DNA of 42,840 nucleotides from NCBI GenBank assembly GCA_900543525.1, contig UQRS01000004.1, positions 1-42,840 on the forward strand, written 5' to 3'. Both the position numbers and the translations under genes were made by a program. The notes beneath the pieces are model-generated. The model did no database searches and was not told where the DNA came from. It saw only the letters and a program-made list of their open reading frames with translations. This document shows, in pieces, positions 1 to 7,507 of the stretch (positions are counted from its first letter, which is position 1; each line of letters opens with the position of its first letter). This DNA comes from an uncultured Oscillospiraceae bacterium. Lineage in GTDB: Bacteria; Bacillota; Clostridia; Oscillospirales; Acutalibacteraceae.

Positions 1-56
1 AAACCCGAGGTGCTGTGAATTATTTTGTTTAATTTTCACAATATTTCGCGTTTTCT

Positions 57-84
57 GCCGGAGGAAGATATTTCTCCCCCCGGC
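57..84 (+). other. Leader hairpin before the EF-G paralogue
   Basis: A GCCGG/CCGGC inverted repeat with partly paired inner bases lies between the window start and the TTG start at 123. It would fold in the mRNA leader. No convincing promoter was found in the 122 bases available, so the transcription start may lie outside the window. Confidence 0.3.
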
Positions 85-122
85 TGCATCTGCAAATTTT
101 CTCCGGAAAGGAAGTAATCCTA

Positions 123-2177
123 TTGAAACATCATCCTGCTGACAAAATCAAGAACATCGCGCTTTTGGGACACGGCGGCTCAGGTAAGAGCACGCTGGCC
201 GACGCTCTGCTGTTTTCGGCGGGGCTTCTCGAGCGGATCGGCAAAAATGCCGACAGCTCGCTGACCATGGATTTTGATCCGGAAGAAAAGCGGCGGAAGG
301 TTTCGGTTTCGACCGCCGTATATCCGGTGGAATATGGGGATAAAAAGCTGAATCTGATCGACGCCCCCGGCCTCTTTGACTTTGCCGGCGGCGTGACCGA
401 GGCGCTGGCCGCCGCCGACTCGGCACTGATCGTCCTTTCGGGAAAATCCGGGCTTTCGGTCGGGGCGGAGCTGGCCTACATACACGCGAAAAAGGCGGGC
501 CGGCCCATCGCCTTCTTTATAGGTAAGCTGGACTCCGCGCATGCCAACTACCGCAAGGTGCTCTCGACCCTGACCGGAAAATACGGGCCGGAAATCTGTC
601 CGGTCGTCATGCCGATCATGCAGGGAGAACAGGTTGACTGCTATGTTGATCTGATTCACGAAACAGCCTTTCGCTATGCCGACGGCAAGGCGGCGGCCTG
701 CCCGATGCCCGAAAGCGAGGATATCGCCAACCTCCGCAGCCTGATGCTCGAATCGCTTGCCTCGGCCGACGAGGCGCTGATGGAGAAATATTTTGACGGC
801 ACTCCGTTTACGGAGGAGGAGATTCTCACCGGCCTGCAGAAGGGAATGGCCGAGGGCGAGCTTTGCCCCGTCTTCTGCGGTGCGGGACAGACCGGCGCCG
901 GTGTCGATCTTCTGCTCGACATTCTCTCCAAAATCGCGCCGGCGGCCGACAGCGTGACGATCGCGGCCGAACAGGGAGAGGAGCTTATCGAACTGAAAGC
1001 GGACGAAAACGGACCGCTGGCCGCCTTTGTCTTTAAAACCATTGCCGACCCGTTTGTCGGCAAGCTTTCCTATTTTAAAGTTGTGTCCGGCAAGCTGAAA
1101 TCCGACAGCAAGGTCGTCAACGCCCGCACCGGTGCCGAAGAGCGCATTGCCAAGGTCATGCTGATCAAGGGCGGAAAGCAGGAGGACGCCGATTACATCG
1201 GCGCGGGCGACATCGGATCGGCCGCAAAGCTCGGCAGCCTTCTGACCGGGGACACGATCTGCGCACCGGGGGAGGTCTTTACCATCCCGGCGGCGGCCGC
1301 GCCCGCGCCCTGCCTCTCGATGGCGGTTACCGCCCGCAAAAAGGGCGAGGAGGAAAAGATGGCTTCCGGCCTTCTCCGCCTGTGTGAGGAGGATCCCACC
1401 TTAAAATTTGAAACCAATCATGAGACCCACGAACAGATTCTCTCCGGCCTTGGGGAGCAGCACATCGACGTGGCCGTCTCCAAATTAAAAACCAAGTTCG
1501 GGGTGGAGGTTGATCTGACGCCGCCCAAGGTCGCCTATCGGGAGACGATCCGCAAAAAGGTCAAGGTGCAGGGACGGCACAAGAAGCAGTCGGGCGGCCA
1601 CGGCCAGTTCGGCGATGTGTGGATTGAGTTTGAGCCCTGCGACGCCGACGACCTCGTTTTTGAGGAGAAGGTGTTCGGCGGCGCCGTGCCCAAGAACTTC
1701 TTCCCCGCGGTGGAGAAGGGACTCCGCGACTGTGTTGTCCGGGGCGTGCTGGCCGGATACCCGATGGTCGGGGTGAAGGCCACGCTGGTCGACGGCTCCT
1801 ATCACCCGGTCGACTCCTCCGAAATGTCCTTCAAAATGGCGGCCGCCCTCGCATACAAAGCCGGAATTCCCGATGCCTCCCCCGTACTGCTGGAGCCGAT
1901 CGGCACCTTGAAGGTGCTGGTTCCCGATGACAATATGGGAGATGTGATCGGCGACATCAACAAGCGGCGCGGCCGCGTCCTCGGGATGAATCCGTCCGAC
2001 AACCAGATGCAGGAGATTGTCGCCGAGGTCCCCATGGGAGAGATGGGAGATTTCTCCACCGCGATGCGTTCGCTGACGCAGGGGCGGGCGAGCTTCACCC
2101 TCGATTTCGCACGGTATGAGGAGGCGCCGCCCATGGTCGCGCAGAAGGTGATCGAAGCCGCAAAGCAGGAGGAGTAA
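123..2177 (+). CDS. EF-G-like translational GTPase (EF-G2/FusA2-type paralogue)
   Basis: A 684-residue protein with the full EF-G layout: G domain (about 1-270), a beta-barrel domain II, and domains III-V, including the domain IV/V region needed for translocase-like action on the ribosome. The P-loop GHGGSGKST is at 16-24. The G3 motif reads DAPGLFDF (80-87) where classical EF-G has DTPGHVDF, so the catalytic His is Leu84. The G4 motif reads GKLD (134-137) instead of NKxD. The TTG start at 123 follows AAAGGAAG by 8 nt. EF-G2-like paralogues in Clostridia are known to vary at the G3 His; the G4 change is less usual. The protein is therefore unlikely to be the housekeeping FusA, and its precise role is unknown. 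It stands alone, followed by two hairpins and then a convergent gene. Confidence 0.85.
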   Translation: MKHHPADKIKNIALLGHGGSGKSTLADALLFSAGLLERIGKNADSSLTMDFDPEEKRRKVSVSTAVYPVEYGDKKLNLIDAPGLFDFAGGVTEALAAADSALIVLSGKSGLSVGAELAYIHAKKAGRPIAFFIGKLDSAHANYRKVLSTLTGKYGPEICPVVMPIMQGEQVDCYVDLIHETAFRYADGKAAACPMPESEDIANLRSLMLESLASADEALMEKYFDGTPFTEEEILTGLQKGMAEGELCPVFCGAGQTGAGVDLLLDILSKIAPAADSVTIAAEQGEELIELKADENGPLAAFVFKTIADPFVGKLSYFKVVSGKLKSDSKVVNARTGAEERIAKVMLIKGGKQEDADYIGAGDIGSAAKLGSLLTGDTICAPGEVFTIPAAAAPAPCLSMAVTARKKGEEEKMASGLLRLCEEDPTLKFETNHETHEQILSGLGEQHIDVAVSKLKTKFGVEVDLTPPKVAYRETIRKKVKVQGRHKKQSGGHGQFGDVWIEFEPCDADDLVFEEKVFGGAVPKNFFPAVEKGLRDCVVRGVLAGYPMVGVKATLVDGSYHPVDSSEMSFKMAAALAYKAGIPDASPVLLEPIGTLKVLVPDDNMGDVIGDINKRRGRVLGMNPSDNQMQEIVAEVPMGEMGDFSTAMRSLTQGRASFTLDFARYEEAPPMVAQKVIEAAKQEE

Positions 2178-2178
2178 G

Positions 2179-2199
2179 CGGGGTTTTCCCTTCCCCGCG
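2179..2199 (+). terminator. Hairpin just after the EF-G paralogue
   Basis: A GCGGGG/CCCCGC inverted repeat with a 9-nt loop begins one base past the stop codon. It lacks a clear T-run, so it may be an mRNA end stabiliser or a weak terminator. Confidence 0.4.
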
Positions 2200-2236
2200 C
2201 GCCTGCGATAAAAAGCAAAAGGATTGTTGCGGCAAG

Positions 2237-2269
2237 CAGCGCCCGGTGCTGAAAATGCATCGGGCGCTG
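2237..2269 (+). terminator. Probable terminator of the EF-G paralogue
   Basis: A 13-bp stem (one G-U pair in RNA) starting CAGCGCCCG and closing CGGGCGCTG, with loop TGAAAAT, is followed by TTAAATTT. It sits about 60 nt past the stop codon. A third small inverted repeat (TTCC...GGAA, 2276-2296) follows. Confidence 0.5.
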
Positions 2270-2610
2270 TTAAATTTCCACGCATTTTCGTGGGAAACAA
2301 GGCCGCAGGGACAAAAAAGCGTGTACGGAAAGCAAAGGCCGGGCGCGGCCGCACCGTCAAACGGAAACCAGCCCGTCAAGGAAAATGCATCCGAACCGAA
2401 CGGCTGCTGCGGATTGCCTGCGCCCCTTTGGAGGATGGTTTTGCATCCCTCCGCCGGCAGGGGAGGTAGATCGCGCCGGCCGGGCGCGCCGCGCGGCAGG
2501 CCTTCAACATACGCGGACAGCCCGGCGCGGCTCTGCTCTATCCATGCGGTTCTGCCCCCGTCCGCTGAAGGAGGTCTGCCTCCACCACGCCGGGCGCAGA
2601 CCACCCTTCT

Positions 2611-2680
2611 CTGCGGTCCTGCGGTCCTGCGGTCCTGCGGTCCTGCGGTCCTGCGGTTCTGCGGCTCTACGGTTCTGCGG
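2611..2680. repeat. 8-bp tandem repeat array (unit CTGCGGTC)
   Basis: Five perfect copies of CTGCGGTC (2611-2650) are followed by variant copies CTGCGGTT, CTGCGGCT, CTACGGTT and a partial unit. On the minus strand the unit reads CCGCAGGA/CCGCAGAA. The array lies in a 592-bp spacer (2178-2769) between convergent genes. Apart from this array and the terminator hairpins, nothing recognisable is seen in that spacer. Open frames through it have no credible start or ribosome binding site. A second period-8 array with CCG at the same phase occurs at 17559-17662. Confidence 0.9.
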
Positions 2681-2710
2681 CAAAAAAGCGCCTCCGCCAA
2701 AGTATACTAC

Positions 2711-2756
2711 AAAAAAACACAGCGCCCCGGAGGAAAAGGTTTCTCCCGGGGCGCTG
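2711..2756 (-). terminator. Terminator of the GNAT gene
   Basis: Read on the minus strand, a GC-rich stem starting CAGCGCCCCGG pairs with CCGGGGCGCTG across a roughly 12-nt loop and is followed by a run of seven T. It lies 14 nt beyond the stop codon. Confidence 0.85.
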
Positions 2757-2769
2757 CGCAGCTTGTACA

Positions 2770-3345
2770 TCAAAATTTTAAAAAGGGTTTGAGCGCCTCT
2801 TCCACCGCTTCGGCCGGAAGGGCGGAAAACGGCCGGATCGGCTCGGGATTATCCCCGTATGGCGCCAGCGGTTTCTCAAACCAGGCCACGTCCCACCACC
2901 GGCCGGATTTGTAACCCGCGTTGCGGTAGACGCCGAGGCGGCGGAAACCGAGCCTCTCATGCAGGCCCTCGCTCTTCTCGTTGGGAATGGTGACGCAGCC
3001 GTAGGCGGTTTTCACCCCCTGAAGCTGCAGCAGCGAAAGCATGGCGAGATAGAGCGCCTTGCCAATCCCCCGGGAGGTAAACCGCCGGTCGATATAAACC
3101 GAAAGTTCGGCGTTCCACTGATAGGCTGCCCGTTCCATCGCCCGGTGTGCGTAGGCGTATCCGGCCACCTCTCCCTCCATTTCGCAGATCAGATAGGGGT
3201 ACTCCCCCAAAATACCTGCCATGCGCGCGGCAAAGGCCGCCTCATCCGGCAGGGTATATTCAAAAGTAATGGGCGTGTCGATATATTGCCCATAGATCGA
3301 GAGGATTGCGGTAAGATCCTCTATTCCGGCCATTCGAATACGCAT
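2770..3345 (-). CDS. GNAT-family N-acetyltransferase (phosphinothricin acetyltransferase-like)
   Basis: A 191-residue single-domain GNAT enzyme that would transfer acetyl from acetyl-CoA to a small amine. The acetyl-CoA binding segment SRGIGKAL follows the typical strand ELSVYID, and the C-terminal part carries the HERLGFRRLGVYRNAGYK pattern seen in the Pat/Bar/YwnH group. Length is slightly above that group's usual 165-185 because of a roughly 20-residue C-terminal tail. The ATG at 3345 follows GGAGG by about 7 nt. It is a single-gene unit between two terminators. The substrate cannot be deduced; methionine sulfoximine/phosphinothricin-type activity is a family-level guess only. Confidence 0.85.
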   Translation of the reverse strand: MRIRMAGIEDLTAILSIYGQYIDTPITFEYTLPDEAAFAARMAGILGEYPYLICEMEGEVAGYAYAHRAMERAAYQWNAELSVYIDRRFTSRGIGKALYLAMLSLLQLQGVKTAYGCVTIPNEKSEGLHERLGFRRLGVYRNAGYKSGRWWDVAWFEKPLAPYGDNPEPIRPFSALPAEAVEEALKPFLKF

Positions 3346-3357
3346 GGTAAATCCCTC

Positions 3358-3379
3358 CGATTTCTGTCACAGAATCGGA
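3358..3379. promoter_or_regulatory. Inverted repeat touching the GNAT ribosome binding site
   Basis: CCGATTTCTG-TCA-CAGAATCGG is a nearly perfect inverted repeat just upstream of the GNAT start. Its 3' arm on the minus strand runs into the GGAGG ribosome binding site. It could be an operator or an mRNA hairpin that limits translation; sequence alone cannot tell. Confidence 0.45.
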
Positions 3380-3468
3380 ATATAAAAGGACGGTTTTTCG
3401 GCCGTTCTCCTTTCATATACATTCCTTTGCGGCCTCCTTTGGGCATGGCCGCCGGTGCCTCCGGCTAT

Positions 3469-3521
3469 AAAAAATCCCGCCCGATCTTCCCAAAAACGGG
3501 AAGGAATCGGACGGGATTTTT
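3469..3521 (-). terminator. Terminator of the liv operon (bidirectional)
   Basis: A long stem with arms starting AAAATCCCG and ending CGGGATTTTT, plus paired inner segments (CCGAT/ATCGG, TCCC/GGGA), lies about 18 nt past the livF stop. T-runs flank it on both strands, so it can work in either direction. Confidence 0.9.
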
Positions 3522-3538
3522 CCTTAAAAACCGGCGCG

Positions 3539-4249
3539 TCAGCCGCCGAGATAGGCTTTTCGCACCTCATCATTATCCAAAAGCTCTTCGCCCGTGCCGG
3601 TCATGACGATCTTTCCCGTCTCCAGCACATAGCCGCGGTCGGCAATCTTGAGCGCTTTTTTGGCGTTCTGTTCTACCAGGAGGACGGTCGTCCCCGTCTC
3701 ATTGATATGCTTGATGATGTCGAATATCTCCGACACGAGCAGCGGAGAAAGACCCATCGACGGCTCGTCCATCAGAATAATCTTCGGGTGGGACATCAGC
3801 GCCCGGCCGATCGCCAGCATCTGCTGCTCACCGCCGGAGAGGGTGCCGGCCTCCTGCTTCCGGCGCTCCTTGAGGCGGGGGAAGCGGTCGTACACCATTT
3901 CAAAGGATTCGACAATCTCCTTCTTGTCGCTCCGGGTATAGGCTCCCAGCCGCAGATTCTGCTCCACCGTCAGGTGGGCAAAGACCCGCCGTCCCTCCGG
4001 CACATGCGCCATGCCCATGGCGACAATTTTGTGCGCCGGCGTACGGGTCAGGTCGCGGTCCTCAAATATAATCGAACCGGACGCAGCCGGAACCAGCCCC
4101 GTAATGGTATGGAGGGTGGTCGTCTTTCCCGCGCCGTTGGCGCCGATCAGGGCGATAATCTCCCCTTCCTCAACCTCGAAGGAGATACCCTTGATGGCCT
4201 GAATTACGCCGTAGTAAACTTCCAGATTTTCAACTTTCAGCAAACTCAT
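3539..4249 (-). CDS. livF: Branched-chain amino-acid ABC transporter ATPase LivF
   Basis: A 236-residue cytoplasmic ATPase that powers import of Leu/Ile/Val-type amino acids together with LivG, LivH, LivM and the binding protein. Walker A GANGAGKTT (36-44), signature LSGGE (137-141) and Walker B IILMDEP (157-163) are intact. The length and the C-terminal ending around DEVRKAYLGG are typical of LivF. GGAGG precedes the ATG by 7 nt. It is the last gene of the operon, 14 nt after livG, and is followed by a strong terminator. Substrate preference within the HAAT family (branched-chain amino acids, amides, urea) is not certain from the ATPase. Confidence 0.93.
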   Translation of the reverse strand: MSLLKVENLEVYYGVIQAIKGISFEVEEGEIIALIGANGAGKTTTLHTITGLVPAASGSIIFEDRDLTRTPAHKIVAMGMAHVPEGRRVFAHLTVEQNLRLGAYTRSDKKEIVESFEMVYDRFPRLKERRKQEAGTLSGGEQQMLAIGRALMSHPKIILMDEPSMGLSPLLVSEIFDIIKHINETGTTVLLVEQNAKKALKIADRGYVLETGKIVMTGTGEELLDNDEVRKAYLGG

Positions 4250-4263
4250 ATTCCGGCCTCCTC

Positions 4264-5022
4264 CTATTCTCCAAGATAGGCGGTGATCACATCGGGCTGA
4301 CGCAGCACCTCCGCCGTTTTGCCTTTGGCAAGCTCGGTGCCGAAGTTGAGGACGGTGATCTCCTCACAAATGCCGGCAACCAGCTTCATATCATGCTCAA
4401 TCAGCAAAATGGTCATATCAAAAGCGTCCCGGACAAAGCGGATGGTCTCCATCAGCTCGGCCGTCTCGTTCGGGTTCATGCCGGCCGCCGGTTCGTCCAG
4501 CAAAAGCAGCTTCGGATTGGTGGCCAGCGCCCTTGCAATCTCCAGCTTGCGCTGCTTGCCGTAGGGCAGGTTGCAGGCGAGAGTGTCATGCTCCTCCTCC
4601 AGCCCGAAAACCTGCAAAAGCTGGGTCGCGCGGGTGTTCATCGCCCGCTCCTGCCGGAAATAGGACGGCAGACGGAACACACCCGCCGCGGCGGAATACC
4701 GATTTTGGTTGTGCAGCCCGATCTTGACATTATCCAGCACACTCAGCTTATCGAACAGCCGGATATTCTGAAAGGTGCGAGCCATGCCTTTTTTATTGAT
4801 CTGTACCGGACTCTTGCCGGTCAGATCCTCCCCGTCCAGGAGGAAGTGGCCGGTCGTCGGCTTATACACGCCGGTCAGCATGTTGAAAACGGTGGTCTTG
4901 CCCGCGCCGTTCGGCCCGATCAGACCGTAAAGCTGCCCCTTCTCGATGGAGACGTTGAAATCCTCCACCGCGCGCAGTCCGCCGAAGGTAATCCCCAGAT
5001 TTGAAACCTCAAGTAAGGCCAT
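4264..5022 (-). CDS. livG: Branched-chain amino-acid ABC transporter ATPase LivG
   Basis: A 252-residue ATPase, partner of LivF in the heterodimeric motor of the HAAT importer. Walker A GPNGAGKTT is at 36-44. The signature is the LivG-type LPYGKQRKLEIARAL rather than LSGGQ, and Walker B LLLLDEP is followed by AAGMNP. The C-terminal GTELAKGKTAEVL...VITAYLGE tail is typical of LivG. AGGAGG lies 8 nt before the ATG. The start is 3 nt beyond the livM stop, indicating translational coupling within the operon. Confidence 0.93.
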   Translation of the reverse strand: MALLEVSNLGITFGGLRAVEDFNVSIEKGQLYGLIGPNGAGKTTVFNMLTGVYKPTTGHFLLDGEDLTGKSPVQINKKGMARTFQNIRLFDKLSVLDNVKIGLHNQNRYSAAAGVFRLPSYFRQERAMNTRATQLLQVFGLEEEHDTLACNLPYGKQRKLEIARALATNPKLLLLDEPAAGMNPNETAELMETIRFVRDAFDMTILLIEHDMKLVAGICEEITVLNFGTELAKGKTAEVLRQPDVITAYLGE

Positions 5023-5025
5023 CGG

Positions 5026-6102
5026 TTAAACCTCCTCCTTTCTGCGGCGGCGTCCGAAAAGACGCTGGAGCGACAGCTTCTGTTTAAAGGTGTTGAATTT
5101 CTCATTATTCCCGAGCAGCATCATCGCGATCAGGATAATGGCGTAAATCAGCATGCGGTAGGACTGGAAGTCGCGCAGCACCTCCGGCAAAGCGTAGAGA
5201 ATGGCCGCCGCGATCACCGAGCCGCGGATATTGCCGATGCCGCCCAGCACGACAAAGACCAGGATAAGAATCGACATGTTGTAATCGAATTTGGTCGGGT
5301 CGATCATGTTGGCATGCGAGAAGAGGGTTCCCGCCACGCCGGCAAAGAAGGCCGACACGCCAAAAACGATCAGCTTGTACTTGGACAGGTTGATGCCGAC
5401 CGACTCGGCCGCGATGCGGTTGTCCCGAATCGCCATGAAGGCCCGTCCGGCGCGGGAGTCAATCAGGTTCATGATGACCACCAGCGTGATGACCACCACG
5501 ATCACCGTGACCAGAAGGTTTGCGTTAGATGGAATGCCGCTGACCGCCATCGGGCCGTTCAGAATATCCTTCCGGGTCGCGGAATCCATGGTAGAGGCGT
5601 CAATCGACTTTGCAAAAGAGAAATGCAGGCCGTTCACATCTTTGGCAAGATACAGATTCTGCGCGATTTTCTTGATAATCTCCCCAAAAGCGAGGGTAAC
5701 AATGGCAAGGTAGTCGCCCCGCAGCCGCAGGATCGGGATGCCGATCAGCATACCGATCAGGCCGGCCGCCAACCCTCCAAGCAGCATGGCGATCGGAAAG
5801 CGCAGCCACCAGATGGAGATGACCTCCTTGGTTAAAATCGAGAAAACGCCGCCGACATATGCGCCGACGCACATGAATCCGGCGTGGCCGAGGCTGAGCT
5901 CTCCCAGCACGCCGACCGTCAGGTTGAGCGAGACGGCCGCAATCACATAATAACCGATCGGAACCAGCAGGCCTTTAAAAAGGCTGCTGGCGTTCCCGGT
6001 CGAAACCAGAATACCCGCAATGCTGTAGAAAACGATTACCATCGCCAGGGTCAGAAAATTATTCTTTGTGACCGGGCGGAGGCTCTTTGTTTTGCTGCTC
6101 AT
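5026..6102 (-). CDS. livM: Branched-chain amino-acid ABC transporter permease LivM
   Basis: A permease of about 358 residues with the hydrophobic segments and the loop motif ESVGINLSKYKLIVFGVSAF common to LivM, forming half of the membrane channel. I chose the ATG at 6102, which follows AGGTGA by 5 nt. A GTG at 6111, directly abutting the livH stop, would add three residues. The N-terminal stretch up to about residue 20 is polar, then the membrane segments begin. The C-terminus is basic (GRRRRKEEV), consistent with a cytoplasmic tail. Tight packing with livH and livG supports one transcript. Confidence 0.92.
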   Translation of the reverse strand: MSSKTKSLRPVTKNNFLTLAMVIVFYSIAGILVSTGNASSLFKGLLVPIGYYVIAAVSLNLTVGVLGELSLGHAGFMCVGAYVGGVFSILTKEVISIWWLRFPIAMLLGGLAAGLIGMLIGIPILRLRGDYLAIVTLAFGEIIKKIAQNLYLAKDVNGLHFSFAKSIDASTMDSATRKDILNGPMAVSGIPSNANLLVTVIVVVITLVVIMNLIDSRAGRAFMAIRDNRIAAESVGINLSKYKLIVFGVSAFFAGVAGTLFSHANMIDPTKFDYNMSILILVFVVLGGIGNIRGSVIAAAILYALPEVLRDFQSYRMLIYAIILIAMMLLGNNEKFNTFKQKLSLQRLFGRRRRKEEV

Positions 6103-6111
6103 ACCGGTCAC

Positions 6112-6990
6112 CTACACTTTCTCACTGATTTTCTTGCCCATGATGCCGGTCGGCTTGACAAGAAGGATAAGGATCAGCACGGCAAAGACAATCGCGTCGG
6201 AAAGCTGCGAGCTTATATACGCCTTGCTGAGATTTTCGATAATACCGAGCAGCACGCCGCCGATCATCGCGCCGGGGATGCTGCCGATTCCTCCAAAGAC
6301 GGCGGCCGTAAAGGCTTTGATACCCGGCATCTGCCCGGTATAGGCACTGATCTGCGGATAGGAGGAGCAGAGCAGCACGCCGGCGACAGCCGCCAGCGCA
6401 GAGCCGATGGCAAAGGTAATCGAAATCGTGCGGTTGACGTTCACGCCCATCAACTGAGCGGCGCCCTTATCCTCCGACACGGCGAGCATGGCACGGCCAA
6501 TCTTGGTCTTATTGACAAAGAGGGTCAAAGCCACCATAATCACGAGGGTTGCGGCGATGGTCGCGATCGTCTCCCCCGAGATGGTGAGCTGGTCGTTGAT
6601 CCTCCACGCTGGGATGGTTACAACTGATTTAAAGGTTTGCGGATTCGGGCCAAAGACCAGCAATGCCAGATTCTGCAGCAGATAGCTGACGCCGATGGCG
6701 GTAATCAGCACCGAAAGCGGAGAAGCGTTTCGCAGCGGTTTATAAGCCACCTTCTCAATCACGACGCCAAGAAGGGTACATACCACCACGCCGGCCAGAA
6801 TTCCGATCAACGGATTGTATCCGAGTGTGGTCACGGTTGTAAAGACAGTAAACCCTCCAACCATGATGACGTCGCCGTGGGCGAAATTAAGCATTTTGGC
6901 AATGCCGTATACCATTGTATAGCCAATGGCGATCAGGGCATACACGCTGCCAAGGCTGATTCCTCCAACCAGATAAGATATGAAACTCAT
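6112..6990 (-). CDS. livH: Branched-chain amino-acid ABC transporter permease LivH
   Basis: A 292-residue inner-membrane permease, the second half of the channel. The N-terminal GGISLGSVYALIAIGYTMVYGIAKMLNFAHGD block is diagnostic of LivH. The later motif KAFTAAVFGGIGSIPGAMIGGVLLG is the usual coupling region facing the ATPases. AAGGAG lies 7 nt before the ATG at 6990. It follows the binding-protein gene by 517 nt, which is long for this operon. That gap contains a terminator, a second promoter and a leader hairpin, so livHMGF can be expressed at a different level from the binding protein. Confidence 0.93.
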   Translation of the reverse strand: MSFISYLVGGISLGSVYALIAIGYTMVYGIAKMLNFAHGDVIMVGGFTVFTTVTTLGYNPLIGILAGVVVCTLLGVVIEKVAYKPLRNASPLSVLITAIGVSYLLQNLALLVFGPNPQTFKSVVTIPAWRINDQLTISGETIATIAATLVIMVALTLFVNKTKIGRAMLAVSEDKGAAQLMGVNVNRTISITFAIGSALAAVAGVLLCSSYPQISAYTGQMPGIKAFTAAVFGGIGSIPGAMIGGVLLGIIENLSKAYISSQLSDAIVFAVLILILLVKPTGIMGKKISEKV

Positions 6991-7005
6991 ATCACCGCTC
7001 CTTAA

Positions 7006-7028
7006 AACCGCCGCAGAAATCGGCGGTT
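7006..7028 (-). promoter_or_regulatory. Hairpin directly before the livH ribosome binding site
   Basis: AACCGCCG and CGGCGGTT form an 8-bp stem with a 7-nt loop. On the minus strand it is followed by TT and then the AAGGAG of livH. It looks like a small attenuator or an mRNA-stabilising 5' hairpin. Confidence 0.45.
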
Positions 7029-7139
7029 AATATATTTTCACATTCCCTTTGAATCGCCGGAGGATAAGAAACGCCCGCACGCTCGTACGCCTGCACGCAG
7101 AGCCTCACACTTCTCCAAATGATTCAATACACTGACACA

Positions 7140-7167
7140 GTATAACACAGAACAAAAAAGATTACAA
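7140..7167 (-). promoter_or_regulatory. Internal promoter for livHMGF
   Basis: On the minus strand TTGTAA and TTATAC are spaced by 16 nt, about 150 nt upstream of livH. This gives the permease/ATPase genes their own start. A perfect palindrome (CGGCCA-TAT-TGGCCG, 7217-7231) lies about 50 nt upstream. Confidence 0.55.
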
Positions 7168-7300
7168 CAGCTTGTGGTTCAGAAAAAATGATAAATTTCA
7201 ACAAAATCATCATTATCGGCCATATTGGCCGCCATAGCCGCAAAATATGGAGCGCAGTTGTTCGAAAATTGGAAAACCCCTCCGGCGGCTGCAAATTTTC

Positions 7301-7390
7301 CGCCCGCCGGCCGGCTGTCAGCAAAAGGCCTTTCTACCGGCTGGGTTTAAAGAAAGAAGGCCGCCCGCCGCAGGCAGTAAGCAAAAGGCC
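7301..7390. repeat. Imperfect 60-bp-spaced direct repeat
   Basis: The block CGCCCGCCG...GCAAAAGGCC at 7301-7330 recurs at about 7362-7390 with small changes. GCAAAAGGCC is identical in both and exactly 60 bp apart. It lies in the 517-bp gap between the binding-protein gene and livH; no coding function is apparent. Confidence 0.5.
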
Positions 7391-7446
7391 GATCTTGCCG
7401 CGCGCCCGGGCAGGACGCCCTTCCTCCCAAAACCAAACCGGGAATA

Positions 7447-7486
7447 GAAAAAAGGAGCCGTCCTTTGGAAAAAGGGCAGCTCCTTT
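7447..7486 (-). terminator. Terminator after the binding-protein gene (internal to the liv locus)
   Basis: On the minus strand AAAGGAGC pairs with GCTCCTTT around a partly paired centre (CCCTTT/AAAGG) and is followed by a T-run. It lies about 20 nt past the stop. A partial terminator here would let the binding protein be made in excess over the membrane complex. Confidence 0.8.
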
Positions 7487-7507
7487 GCTGTAGAATGCGG
7501 GGGCAGC

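Noticed and set aside
2611..2680. CRISPR array
   Set aside because: The units are contiguous 8-mers without spacers, and no cas genes are present.
2246..2914. Open frames through the 8-bp array and the spacer around it
   Set aside because: Composition is driven by the tandem repeat; no ribosome binding site and they run into the convergent GNAT gene and its terminator.
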